From the NCBI GenBank assembly GCA_045110675.1, contig JBGCGJ010000019.1:1-64000 (forward strand): a stretch of DNA of 64,000 bases. The letters run 5' to 3'. A program made the position numbers and the translations under genes. The stretch is from JBALVT01 sp045110675. GTDB taxonomy: Bacteria > Pseudomonadota > Gammaproteobacteria > Pseudomonadales > Halieaceae. Shown piece by piece: positions 24,717 to 33,752 of the stretch. Each line of letters starts with the position of its first letter. Positions within the stretch are counted from its first letter, which is position 1. The notes beneath the pieces are model-generated. The model made no database searches, was not told where the DNA came from, and saw nothing but the letters and a program-made list of their open reading frames with translations.

Positions 24717-26957
24717 CTAGAAGTTCAGTCTCGCATCAAACCCATAAGTGGCTGGCTCACCAAAATAGCTAATGGTCCACAAGCCGAACGGGATGGTGTT
24801 CTGGCGATACTCCTCATCAGTGATGTTCTTACCCCAAACAGAGAACTGCAAGGTAGCACTGGAACCCACGGCGATCTCGCTCAGTGTCAGACTCGCATTG
24901 AGCACATCGTAATTCTCAATCTGGCTGGTAGCGTTCTGATCTGGGTTAATATAAGGCACATAGTCATCGTTGTAGTTCCAGTTCACGTGCAGATCGAGAT
25001 CACCAGAGGCTACACTGCCGAAGGACCAATCCAGTGCGAGACTGAAGGTGTTCTCAGGGGCATAGGGAACGTCCTTGGCATCTTTTACGTCCACGCCATT
25101 TTCGATAAATTCATCGTATTCGGCATCGAGATACCCGTAATTCGCAGACATTACGATGGCATCCGTTAGCTGCCAGGCCAGTTCAAGTTCTACGCCCTGA
25201 AAAGTGGCCTCCCCGGCATTGGCAACATTTGAAGCCGCAGCACCAGCACCTTCAAGGAACACCGAAACCTGTAAATCAGAAATATCGTTGTAGAACACGG
25301 CTGCGTTCAATTGAACTTTGTTATCGGCAAACCGCGATTTGATTCCCGCCTCGAACGAGACCACCTCTTCAGCATCGTAACCTTCCAGAAAAGCATCGCC
25401 AGTGGGGGCTTCACCATTGAAACCGCCAGACTTCCAGCCCTGTGAGACTTTGCCGTAAAGGTTTATGTCATCCGCCAGATCGTAGGCAACAATAAGAGAA
25501 CCGGATGTATTGTTCCAGGAGTCAGAATCCTCCTCGCTGAAGGTGAAGCCCGTTCCGGATGCATTCGGGTGGACAATATATTGATCTTTATCTTCTTCGG
25601 TATACCTCAAACCAAAAGTGATCGCGAGGCGCTCCATCGATGCCGGACGCCATTCTGCCTGGCCGTAAAGCGCCAGGGATTCGCCATCGATGCCATATTC
25701 ATTGACATCAGCAGGGCTGCCAAACAAACCGAAAAAAGTGATCGGGTTTATAACGTCAGCCTCTTCTTCGAAGTAATACAGACCCAGCACGTAACTTACG
25801 TTGTCCGTATTGCCGAGCATCTGAAATTCCTGGCTGAACTGCTCGTACTCAATGTCGCGACCTGAGTGAAAGAAATCGATTGGAGAACCATCGATGTCCA
25901 CAGAATCTTCGTAATCGAGTTCACGCAGCGAGGTAATCGACTTGAGTTGCACTTCACCCAAGGCACCCCAGGTACCCGCATCGTAATCCAAAAACAGGGC
26001 GTGACCATCGGTTTCAGAATTTTCGAACTGGGCAAAGTCATTGCTGATCGAACTGGCATTGTCACTTTCAGATACTGTAAACAGATCCAACTGTGGCGCC
26101 AAAAACCCCACACCAAAACCCTCGAAAGCGAACGGGTTTACATCTGTGAGCTGTCCTTTCGAAGGCTCTTGATTTCTTTCACTGTGGTCGTAGACATAGC
26201 GAGCACTGAAATTTTCACTGACATCCAATACCGCGTCGATGCGCCAGACCTCGCTATCAAGGTTGTTAAATTCATCGCTGGAGCGCGGATTTACAAAGGG
26301 ATTCTGACCGCCAAAAGGATCGGAATCGACGTTGTCGTAAAAACCATCCCGCTCAGATTTTAGATAGGCCAGGCTCGCCCTAAACCCTCCGAGGGAGCCG
26401 GTGTCGATACGCAATTTGCCCTGAGCGCGCCCTTCATTACCCACTGAAAGATCTGCCTGCCCACCAAATTCTCCCGAGGGTAACCGCGTAATCATATTGA
26501 TCGCACCACCCACCGTATTCTTTCCATACAAGGTTCCCTGGGGACCTCGCAATACTTCAATACGTTCCAGCTCGGCTATGTCAAAAATACCGCCGAGGTT
26601 TTTACCCAAAAACACACCATCAAGATAAAGGCCTACGACAGGCTCCCATGTAATGGCAGGATTGATGGTTGAAGCACCGCGTATCGCGATGGTGACACCG
26701 CTACTACCGGCGGGAGATTCAGCAATCTGCACATTGGGAGCGAAGCGCGCCAGGTCCTGGATATCAGAAATACCTCTGGTATCGATGGCCGCTTTATCAA
26801 AGGCGGTTATAGCGATCGGTGTATCTTGCAAAGACTGCTCGCGCTTTTGAGCAGTGACTAAAACTTCCTCCAGTTGAGCTGCAGTGTTAGTCGCGGCCAA
26901 ACCAGAGGCCAGTAGTACAGCCAGGGGTAAACTTTTGCGGGTAAAAGCTTTATTCAT
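24717..26957 (-). CDS. TonB-dependent outer-membrane receptor (1)
   Basis: A 746-residue outer-membrane active transporter. It has a signal peptide (SLPLAVLLASGLAATNTAAQ), a TonB-box-like EEVLVTAQKRE, a plug domain (about 50-165) with VEVLRGPQGTLYGKNTVGGAIN-type motif (ERIEVLRGPQGTLYGKN), and a 22-strand barrel ending in aromatic F (GFDARLNF). GGAGA precedes the ATG. This branch of receptors, abundant in marine and sphingomonad-like bacteria, often serves catabolism of hydrophobic compounds rather than iron. It lies just upstream of operon B but is separated by a terminator. The ligand is not known. Confidence 0.93.
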   Translation of the reverse strand: MNKAFTRKSLPLAVLLASGLAATNTAAQLEEVLVTAQKREQSLQDTPIAITAFDKAAIDTRGISDIQDLARFAPNVQIAESPAGSSGVTIAIRGASTINPAITWEPVVGLYLDGVFLGKNLGGIFDIAELERIEVLRGPQGTLYGKNTVGGAINMITRLPSGEFGGQADLSVGNEGRAQGKLRIDTGSLGGFRASLAYLKSERDGFYDNVDSDPFGGQNPFVNPRSSDEFNNLDSEVWRIDAVLDVSENFSARYVYDHSERNQEPSKGQLTDVNPFAFEGFGVGFLAPQLDLFTVSESDNASSISNDFAQFENSETDGHALFLDYDAGTWGALGEVQLKSITSLRELDYEDSVDIDGSPIDFFHSGRDIEYEQFSQEFQMLGNTDNVSYVLGLYYFEEEADVINPITFFGLFGSPADVNEYGIDGESLALYGQAEWRPASMERLAITFGLRYTEEDKDQYIVHPNASGTGFTFSEEDSDSWNNTSGSLIVAYDLADDINLYGKVSQGWKSGGFNGEAPTGDAFLEGYDAEEVVSFEAGIKSRFADNKVQLNAAVFYNDISDLQVSVFLEGAGAAASNVANAGEATFQGVELELAWQLTDAIVMSANYGYLDAEYDEFIENGVDVKDAKDVPYAPENTFSLALDWSFGSVASGDLDLHVNWNYNDDYVPYINPDQNATSQIENYDVLNASLTLSEIAVGSSATLQFSVWGKNITDEEYRQNTIPFGLWTISYFGEPATYGFDARLNF

Positions 26958-27294
26958 CGGGTTTTCTCCATTGAATGATCTGCGGGCCGAAACGCACTGA
27001 AAACCCTTGCGCCCGGCTTTTTGTCACTGCGGCCAATATACTAAAACCTCCGCCACCAGCTTTGCGACTTATTACCTAAAACATAGTTTTGTATTTTTAT
27101 AATCCAGCAATATCAGCAACTTAAGATTAATCGAATCACTGTTAGGTAGGATGAGTAAAGTTATTTAAACCGCTATATGGTTGTTAATTAACCACCCCAA
27201 GGTGCCATCGACGCGACAATATGTCACACCTCGTCATTGGTGCGCTTGGATATAATGGCGCGAATCGTTATACCAACATAAAAAGGAACTTTTC
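26958..27294. other. Divergent intergenic region between two TonB receptors
   Basis: This 337-base AT-rich region holds the promoters of both receptor genes. For the plus-strand gene a TATAAT occurs at 27251-27256, 38 nt before the GTG, without a clear -35. A small inverted repeat AAAACATAGTTTT lies near 27078-27090. No Fur-box-like run of GATAAT hexamers was seen. No gene is supported here. Confidence 0.45.
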
Positions 27295-29367
27295 GTGGCC
27301 AAATTATCATACTGTGCTGCCCTCGCTAGCGCACTTGTCAGCGCAGGCACACTGGCGGGACACCTTGAAGAACTGGTGGTAACGGGCTCATACGACACTC
27401 GTACTATTGATGTGAATTCTGCACTGGTTATCTCGGCGGACGCAGCCCAACTGCTGAAACATGCACCTGGGGCCAATGTTAACGGCAATGGTCCACTAAC
27501 AGGTATTGTCCAATACCGGGGCATGTACGGATCGCGCGTTGCAACCTCAATGGATGGTCGGCAAATTGCACCCGCCGGACCTAACTGGATGGATCCGCCG
27601 CTGTCATATGCGGCTGCGGGTCAATTGGAATCCCTGGAGTTGTATCGCGGGATTGCTCCGGTCAGCGTTGCCCAGGAATCGATAGGCGGTGCTGTTACAG
27701 TGAAAACCAATCGTGGCACTTACACCGACAGCGAAGATTTTTCTCTAAACGGTCAGATTTTGGGCAGTGCACAGAGTGTTAATTCAGGTAGCCATCTAAA
27801 TGCCGCACTTTACGCAGCCAATAAGAATCATCGGATTAAAATTGGTTTAATGACCGAAACGGGAGACGACGCCGAGTTTGCGGACGGTGATATCACCCCC
27901 AGTGAATACGATCGTCAGCGCTATGACGTCGGCTATGGCTATCAGAATGGACGCCATTCCATTCAGCTGGATTTCAGCAACAGTGATACCGGTGAAACTG
28001 GTACTCCAGCCCTGCCAATGGATATCGATTTCATCGAAGGTGATCTTTACAGCTTGAGTTATACCTTCGCGGCATCGACTGACCTCAGCGTTGAAGCAAA
28101 AATTTACGGCGCGGATCTAGAGCACGGCATGAGCAATTTTCATTTGCGAAATGCACCACCACCGCCAATGTGGCGACGCAATATCGCCAACACGGACAAC
28201 GCGGGACTGAAAGTTAAGGCGATTTTACAAGATGGCGAAGGTAACTGGACTTTCGGCATCGACAGTTTTCAAGCCGAGCACGACTCAGACATAGACAACC
28301 CGAACAACCCGATGTTCTTTGTAACCAACTTCAACAGCGCCGAACGCAATGTACTGGGAGTGTTTCTAGAGCGGCAACATCACTTTTCTGAACGCTGGAG
28401 AGGCGAGTTTGGTATTCGCTACAACCGCGTGGAAATGGATTCAGCGGAAGTGGATGGAGCACCCGCTCGTATGATGCCCCCTGCAGGAGCTCTGCGAGAT
28501 TCGTTTAACAACGCCGACAGAGATCAAACCGACAACAACACCGATCTAGTCGCGAAGCTGTGGTACGCGGTAAGCGATTCGACAAGCTGGTACGCGGGCA
28601 TCGCACAAAAACATCGCGCGCCCTCTTTTCAGGAGCGCTATCTTTGGCTGCCCTTGCAAGCAACGGCAGGCTTGGCAGACGGATTTACCTACACCGGTAA
28701 TATCGAGCTCGACTCGGAAGTGTCGCACCAAATCGAAGCAGGCTTCGATTACAGCGTCGACAATCTGAAAATTTCACCGCGCGTTTATTACCACCAAGTG
28801 GACGACTACATTCAAGGTACACCCAGCGAAGTAGCTCCCGCCGTCATGTTCGTGCGAATGATGAATGCCAACAATGGAACTAATAATCCAGACCCTCTGC
28901 AATTCAATAATGTTGACGCAGAAATTTACGGCGTCGACATTGACTGGGCTTGGCAGCTAAACAGCGATTGGTCACTATCGGGTATCGTCAATTACGTGCG
29001 CGGCAAGCGAGATGACATCGACGACAATCTCTATCGCATCGCTCCGCCCAACACTAGCGTAAGTCTGAACTACACAGCTGAGAGCTGGAGGGCAAGTGTT
29101 GAATCTGTGTTGTATGCCAAGCAGGACAACGTGAGTAAAACCAATGCAGAACAGGAAACGGCAGGCTACGGAATTGTCAACCTCAGAGGCACCTGGCAAG
29201 CCAGCGAAACGCTGCAATTGGCGGCGGGCGTAGACAATGCTTTTGACAAAGGCTACGAAGACCACATCGGTGGCTACAACCGCGCGGGCAACCCCGACAT
29301 ACCTCGAGGAGATCGCCTACCGGGTTATGGCAGAAACGTGTTTGTGCGAGCCAGCTACTCATTCTGA
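27295..29367 (+). CDS. TonB-dependent outer-membrane receptor (2)
   Basis: A 690-residue receptor with a GTG start after AAGGA. The signal peptide is short (YCAALASALVSAGTLAG), then EELVVTGSYDTRT, a plug with SLELYRGIAPVSVAQESIGG and GIVQYRGMYGSRVATSMDGR, and a barrel ending RASYSF. It differs from receptors 1 and 3 in its plug: the E-V-L-R-G-P-Q-G-T motif is replaced by E-L-Y-R-G-I-A-P-V, as in siderophore/metal or unassigned receptor groups. It is followed 57 nt later by a phosphopantetheinyl transferase, which hints at a link with a carrier-protein-made metabolite. The ligand cannot be read. Confidence 0.92.
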   Translation: MAKLSYCAALASALVSAGTLAGHLEELVVTGSYDTRTIDVNSALVISADAAQLLKHAPGANVNGNGPLTGIVQYRGMYGSRVATSMDGRQIAPAGPNWMDPPLSYAAAGQLESLELYRGIAPVSVAQESIGGAVTVKTNRGTYTDSEDFSLNGQILGSAQSVNSGSHLNAALYAANKNHRIKIGLMTETGDDAEFADGDITPSEYDRQRYDVGYGYQNGRHSIQLDFSNSDTGETGTPALPMDIDFIEGDLYSLSYTFAASTDLSVEAKIYGADLEHGMSNFHLRNAPPPPMWRRNIANTDNAGLKVKAILQDGEGNWTFGIDSFQAEHDSDIDNPNNPMFFVTNFNSAERNVLGVFLERQHHFSERWRGEFGIRYNRVEMDSAEVDGAPARMMPPAGALRDSFNNADRDQTDNNTDLVAKLWYAVSDSTSWYAGIAQKHRAPSFQERYLWLPLQATAGLADGFTYTGNIELDSEVSHQIEAGFDYSVDNLKISPRVYYHQVDDYIQGTPSEVAPAVMFVRMMNANNGTNNPDPLQFNNVDAEIYGVDIDWAWQLNSDWSLSGIVNYVRGKRDDIDDNLYRIAPPNTSVSLNYTAESWRASVESVLYAKQDNVSKTNAEQETAGYGIVNLRGTWQASETLQLAAGVDNAFDKGYEDHIGGYNRAGNPDIPRGDRLPGYGRNVFVRASYSF

Positions 29368-29424
29368 GGGCAGGCCGAGCATAGCCAGCCACTGCTTACC
29401 CACCTTGTTTATTCGCGGGGCAAA

Positions 29425-30141
29425 TTGAACTCTCAGCTAGCACAGAGCGAACTACATCTTTGGGTTGTACGTGCAAACCAAGTTCACCCCCGAAAAGATC
29501 TGCTGCTAAGCTTGCAGGAACATTCTCGCGCGAGAAGGTTTTACAAATCTATCGATGGCGAAAGCTGGGCCTATTTCCACTGCGCGCTAAGGGAGATCCT
29601 CTCCCAGTACACTGGTTTTGCTCCAACTGCGTTGGAATTTGGATATATAAAGAACAACAAACCGGTACTCACAAATCGGAAAGATACACTGAACTTCAAC
29701 TTGAGCCACTCCGGGAATATGGCCCTTATAGCCATCGGTGGACCGGGAGAGATAGGCGTCGACATAGAGCGAATAAGAACCCTCAATGACATGGATGCTG
29801 TCGCAGGGCGGAATTTTTCTCCAGAGGAAAACATGAGCCTATCCTGTGCATCAGCGCGGGAACGCTGCAAATTGTTTTACGAAATCTGGACGCGTAAAGA
29901 GGCAGTAATCAAAGCCAACGGCCAGGGACTCAGTATCCCCTTGCCTCAATTTACTGCCCCAATCGGTAGTGCTGGTCAATGGCAAGTAACAACTATTGAA
30001 GACCATGACCAGGTCAAATACCTTCTGTGTGGTTTAGATTTAGAGCCGGGCTATTGCAGCTCCGTGTGTATTGAGCTCGCTTCGGCGGAGCCAGTTCGAT
30101 ATCCAACTCTAAAAGTACACCAATATAATCTGACGCTCTGA
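29425..30141 (+). CDS. 4'-phosphopantetheinyl transferase (Sfp type)
   Basis: A 238-residue Sfp-type transferase that moves phosphopantetheine from CoA to a serine of carrier proteins. The two hallmark motifs are clear: GVDIERIR with the Mg-binding Asp and Glu, and FYEIWTRKEAVIKANGQGL (W-x-x-K-E-A). NFNLSHSGNMAL is the usual SHS-type motif. The only start giving a full N-terminus is the TTG at 29425, with a GGGG run upstream, so its start is less certain than its identity. No NRPS, PKS or carrier protein lies in the window. It is probably co-transcribed with the receptor gene before it. Confidence 0.9.
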   Translation: MNSQLAQSELHLWVVRANQVHPRKDLLLSLQEHSRARRFYKSIDGESWAYFHCALREILSQYTGFAPTALEFGYIKNNKPVLTNRKDTLNFNLSHSGNMALIAIGGPGEIGVDIERIRTLNDMDAVAGRNFSPEENMSLSCASARERCKLFYEIWTRKEAVIKANGQGLSIPLPQFTAPIGSAGQWQVTTIEDHDQVKYLLCGLDLEPGYCSSVCIELASAEPVRYPTLKVHQYNLTL

Positions 30142-30304
30142 AAGAGGGCTATCGAAATTCCAAGGGGCTAGAAGGATCTACCTTCACTGGTCAATTTTTA
30201 GCCGAAACAGCAAAATTGATAGTTAGTGCTTACTTATAACTATAGGTAATAATTCTGAAGCAAGCACATAAATGCTCCCGACGCACGTGAGTATGCCCTA
30301 TAGA

Positions 30305-30337
30305 TTTAGTGGGTTTTCATGGCAAAAATCCGCTAAA
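30305..30337 (+). other. Strong hairpin in the HD-GYP leader region
   Basis: TTTAGTGGGTTTT (30305-30317) and AAAATCCGCTAAA (30325-30337) form a continuous 13-bp stem with two G-U pairs and a 7-nt loop when transcribed from the plus strand. It is 47 nt before the ATG of the HD-GYP gene. There is no U run after it, so it is not a standard terminator. It may be a regulatory leader element or a protein-binding inverted repeat. Confidence 0.4.
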
Positions 30338-30383
30338 TTTAAGAGTGGGGCAGAAACACTAGAGTAGGGAGAACCGAGCTAAA

Positions 30384-31667
30384 ATGCTCAACACCCTTAA
30401 AATAAACATCAGCGACCTGGATATTGGCATGTATGTCAGTGGCCTGGATCGCCCGTGGCTGGAAACTCCGTTTCTCACGCAGGGGTTTCTGATTGAGAGC
30501 CGCGAAGATATCGAGCGGCTGCGAGAATATTGCGATTATGTGCTGGTAGACGGGCGTAAAAGTAGACAGCGCTCAGCCATACTGAAGCGAAAAGTTCGCA
30601 AGACTGAGGCCTCGCCCAATAAGCTTCGCGCACCGGCGAGCGTCACAAATTACTCAGGGCGGCCTCGAATTCCTGTAGATCAGATCTTTGAAGATCGCAC
30701 CATTACATCCTACAAGGACAAAAGCGCGTGGAAGGACGAGCGGCCACTAGCGCAAAAGGCTGTTGATACCTTGGTAGGTGATATCAACGAGATATTTTCC
30801 CAAGTCGGTGATGGCGGAAAGATCAACGTCATCAAGCTTAAAAAATCCATCGAGCCAATTGTCGATAGTATTACCCGTAACCCCGATGCCTGCCTGTGGG
30901 TGTCTCGACTGAAGAACCACGACGAATACACTTACCAGCACTCTCTGGGTGCGGCTATCTGGTCGGTGTCACTGGGGCGTCAGCTGGGCTTACCGCGTCA
31001 CGATTTGCGATCGCTCGCCATGGGTTGCATGTTGATGGACGTGGGGAAATTACGAGTGGATCCTGATCTACTCAAAGCAGAGCGAAAACTCACTCTGGAA
31101 GAAACCGCCCAGATGGCCGGTCATGTGAGTTACGGCCTGGAAATCATTAAAGAGAGCGGTTTGATGAACCAGGATGTGATCGACATGGTGGCTCATCATC
31201 ATGAAAGATTCGATGGGTCGGGCTATCCCAACGGCTTAACCGAAAACCAGATTCCCGCGTTTGCTCGCATAGCGGCCATTGTAGATACCTATGACGCGGT
31301 CACCAGTAATCGTAGCTATGCTCCCGCCATTTCTCCGGCGGAAGCCATTCGTTTGCTGTATAAATCTCGGGACGAAGATTTTCAAGCCGAATTAGTCGAA
31401 GCGTTTATTCAAGCGGTTGGCATTTATCCCGCCGGCACGCTGGTAGAGCTGTCTTCCGGCGAGGTGGGCGTGGTCGTAGCCGAATACCGTACCCGGCGTC
31501 TGCGTCCCAAAGTGATGCTGCTATTGAATAAGGATAAAAAACATTTGCCCGCGCCGAGAGTGATAGATCTTCAGGATAGTGCGGGAGACGATAACTCATC
31601 TTTAACTATTGCCAAAGGCCTCGACCCCGAAGCCTATGGAATAGACCTTTCCAAAGTCAATTTTTAA
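30384..31667 (+). CDS. HD-GYP domain protein with DUF3391 N-terminus
   Basis: A 427-residue cytoplasmic protein. Residues about 1-130 match DUF3391 (ISDLDIGMYVSGLDRPW); residues about 150-340 are an HD-GYP phosphodiesterase domain that in the family hydrolyses c-di-GMP. The GYP part HHHERFDGSGYPNGL and DTYDAVTSNRSY are intact, and so are YQHS and GHVSYG. However the HD motif that should read H-D-x-G-K reads M-D-V-G-K (CMLMDVGKL), losing one metal-ligand His. Activity may be altered or lost; it could then act as a binding protein. The ATG follows AGGGAGA at a somewhat long spacing. Confidence 0.93.
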   Translation: MLNTLKINISDLDIGMYVSGLDRPWLETPFLTQGFLIESREDIERLREYCDYVLVDGRKSRQRSAILKRKVRKTEASPNKLRAPASVTNYSGRPRIPVDQIFEDRTITSYKDKSAWKDERPLAQKAVDTLVGDINEIFSQVGDGGKINVIKLKKSIEPIVDSITRNPDACLWVSRLKNHDEYTYQHSLGAAIWSVSLGRQLGLPRHDLRSLAMGCMLMDVGKLRVDPDLLKAERKLTLEETAQMAGHVSYGLEIIKESGLMNQDVIDMVAHHHERFDGSGYPNGLTENQIPAFARIAAIVDTYDAVTSNRSYAPAISPAEAIRLLYKSRDEDFQAELVEAFIQAVGIYPAGTLVELSSGEVGVVVAEYRTRRLRPKVMLLLNKDKKHLPAPRVIDLQDSAGDDNSSLTIAKGLDPEAYGIDLSKVNF

Positions 31668-31798
31668 CTCTACCTGCCTGTACCACAGCGCTTTCAATTC
31701 AAGTAAAACATTTTTACACTGAATTTCTCGGTGCTGCTTCACCCGCTGCACTAAACTAACCAGACCATAAAACTAATAATCGTCCGGGAGTCCTAACA

Positions 31799-33700
31799 AT
31801 GGGATCAGCTACCTCGTATGCCTTGAGCAAGCCAACAAAGATATGCTTGAGAGCGCTGACGATTTGCTTAGTTCTTTTTTGTGCCACCACTCACGCCGAA
31901 TTTCAAATAGAAGCACCCAAAGTGGTGCATGTGGACACTGAGTTTACGGTCAAGATCATTCAAAGCGATAATCATTCGAAATCATCGCCAGACAATCTTC
32001 AACTGACGATAGCCGGCGAAGCTCATTCGGTTCAACTGACTGGCGGCACCACCGAAGTAACTAGGCTGCGCATTTCACAGGGAGGAGCAACGACCATCGT
32101 GTTGCACAGCGAAGGCAAAAGTATCACCAGCACCGACGTACGCATCATACCGGGTTGGCAATCTCTCATCCCGCCGCTAATCGCAATAGGCCTGGCTCTG
32201 TGGATCAAAAGCGTAATACCCGCGATCTTCTTCGGTCTTTGGGCTGGGCTTGTGCTCATCTATGGATTTACTTTCGAGAATGTCCTTGACGCACTTCTCG
32301 ACGTTTTTGCGGTAAACATAGTCGATGAACTGGAGGATCGCGGCCATATTTCCCTGCTACTCTTTACGGCGATGATCGGCGGCATGGTCGGCGTAGTGTC
32401 CAAAAACGGCGGCATGGGCGGCGTTATTAAGATTGTCGTTAAATGGGCCAACTCCGCCAAACGCGGACAGCTTTCAGTCTACTTTTTAGGCCTTTGTATC
32501 TTCTTTGACGATTACACCAACACATTGGTGGTGGGCAACTCGGTAAGGCCGATCACCGATCGCCTAAAAATTTCGCGAGAAAAACTCGCTTATATTGTCG
32601 ATTCAACCGCCGCTCCAGTCGCTTGCGTTGCCGTGTTCACCACCTGGATTGGTTACGAGGTGGGGCTAATTGGTGATGCTATTGAAGGCATACAGGGGCT
32701 TAACGAATCCTCCTATACGATATTTTTGAAATCGATTCCCTATAGCTTTTATCCTCTGGCCGCGATTTTCTTTGTTTATCTTATCGCTTCTTCAGGGAGA
32801 GATTTTGGTCCCATGTTGAGCGCAGAAAAAGCGGCGCGGAGCGCTCCCGACACAACCGAACAAAACCCCGCAGAGCAAACGGTCGAGGAAAACTCAAACC
32901 CTATGCCGGCGCGTGCAATCAACGCCATCGCACCCATTCTCACGCTGATCATTAGCAGCGCAGCGGGTTTCTATTACACAGGAGAGGGGGACAATCTCCA
33001 GGATATCTTAAGCTCAGCCGACGTCTACCAGGCGTTAATGTGGGGCTCTTTTTTAAGCGCCGCCGTTGCCGGTGGGCTCACTCTGGTGCAACGGCTAATG
33101 CCCCTGGAAAAGATCGTTCAAGCATGGCTAGATGGGGCAAATCTAATGGTGCCGCCTCTGGTAATTCTGGTACTTGCCTGGGCACTGTCGGGTATCACGA
33201 CCACGCTGGGAACCGCCGACTTTCTGGTGGCCTTGGCGGGCGATCTGCTAATACCTGCGCTGATTCCCGCCATCGTATTTTTGCTGTCAGCAGCCGCCGC
33301 TTTTGCAACGGGATCAAGCTGGGGGGTGATGGCCATTATTCTACCCCTCGTCATTCCGGTGGCTTGGACAGGACTCTCCATGGATGGCAGTGTCACTGGG
33401 GATGAAATGCATATATTGTATTCCACCGTCTCGGCGGTTCTGGCCGGTTCCGTGTGGGGCGATCATTGTTCGCCTATTTCAGATACTACGGTTCTGTCTT
33501 CATTGGCCTCGGGCTGCGATCACATTGAACACGTTCGCACGCAAATTCCCTACGCTTTCTCTGTGGGAGCCGCTGCGCTTGTATGCGGAATTATCCCGGT
33601 CGGATTCGGGATGAGTTGGTGGCTTGGTTTGCTGCTAACCTGTGCAGTGCTAGTGGTTATTCTTCGGGTGTTTGGACGATATAGCGAACCTCATATCTAA
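31799..33700 (+). CDS. NhaC-family Na+/H+ antiporter with N-terminal periplasmic domain
   Basis: A 633-residue inner-membrane antiporter. A signal peptide or first TM (ICLRALTICLVLFCATTHA) is followed by a beta-rich domain of about 85 residues (30-115). The polytopic transporter domain then starts at IPGWQSLIPPLIAIGLALW. The transport core has FFDDYTNTLVVGNSVRPITD and the conserved WGDHCSPISDTTVLSSLASGC segment typical of NhaC/YheL-like antiporters. GGGAG precedes the ATG. The extra extracytoplasmic domain is less common than the core. Neighbours give no clear functional link. Confidence 0.92.
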   Translation: MGSATSYALSKPTKICLRALTICLVLFCATTHAEFQIEAPKVVHVDTEFTVKIIQSDNHSKSSPDNLQLTIAGEAHSVQLTGGTTEVTRLRISQGGATTIVLHSEGKSITSTDVRIIPGWQSLIPPLIAIGLALWIKSVIPAIFFGLWAGLVLIYGFTFENVLDALLDVFAVNIVDELEDRGHISLLLFTAMIGGMVGVVSKNGGMGGVIKIVVKWANSAKRGQLSVYFLGLCIFFDDYTNTLVVGNSVRPITDRLKISREKLAYIVDSTAAPVACVAVFTTWIGYEVGLIGDAIEGIQGLNESSYTIFLKSIPYSFYPLAAIFFVYLIASSGRDFGPMLSAEKAARSAPDTTEQNPAEQTVEENSNPMPARAINAIAPILTLIISSAAGFYYTGEGDNLQDILSSADVYQALMWGSFLSAAVAGGLTLVQRLMPLEKIVQAWLDGANLMVPPLVILVLAWALSGITTTLGTADFLVALAGDLLIPALIPAIVFLLSAAAAFATGSSWGVMAIILPLVIPVAWTGLSMDGSVTGDEMHILYSTVSAVLAGSVWGDHCSPISDTTVLSSLASGCDHIEHVRTQIPYAFSVGAAALVCGIIPVGFGMSWWLGLLLTCAVLVVILRVFGRYSEPHI

Positions 33701-33752
33701 ACTTAGCAACTGATAACAATCCCATCACGCTGAGCAATTCCGCCCTGAGATT

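Noticed and set aside
26958..27294. Fur box upstream of the TonB receptors
   Set aside because: No convincing run of GATAAT-like hexamers is present. The only matches are single AT-rich hexamers that serve better as -10 boxes.
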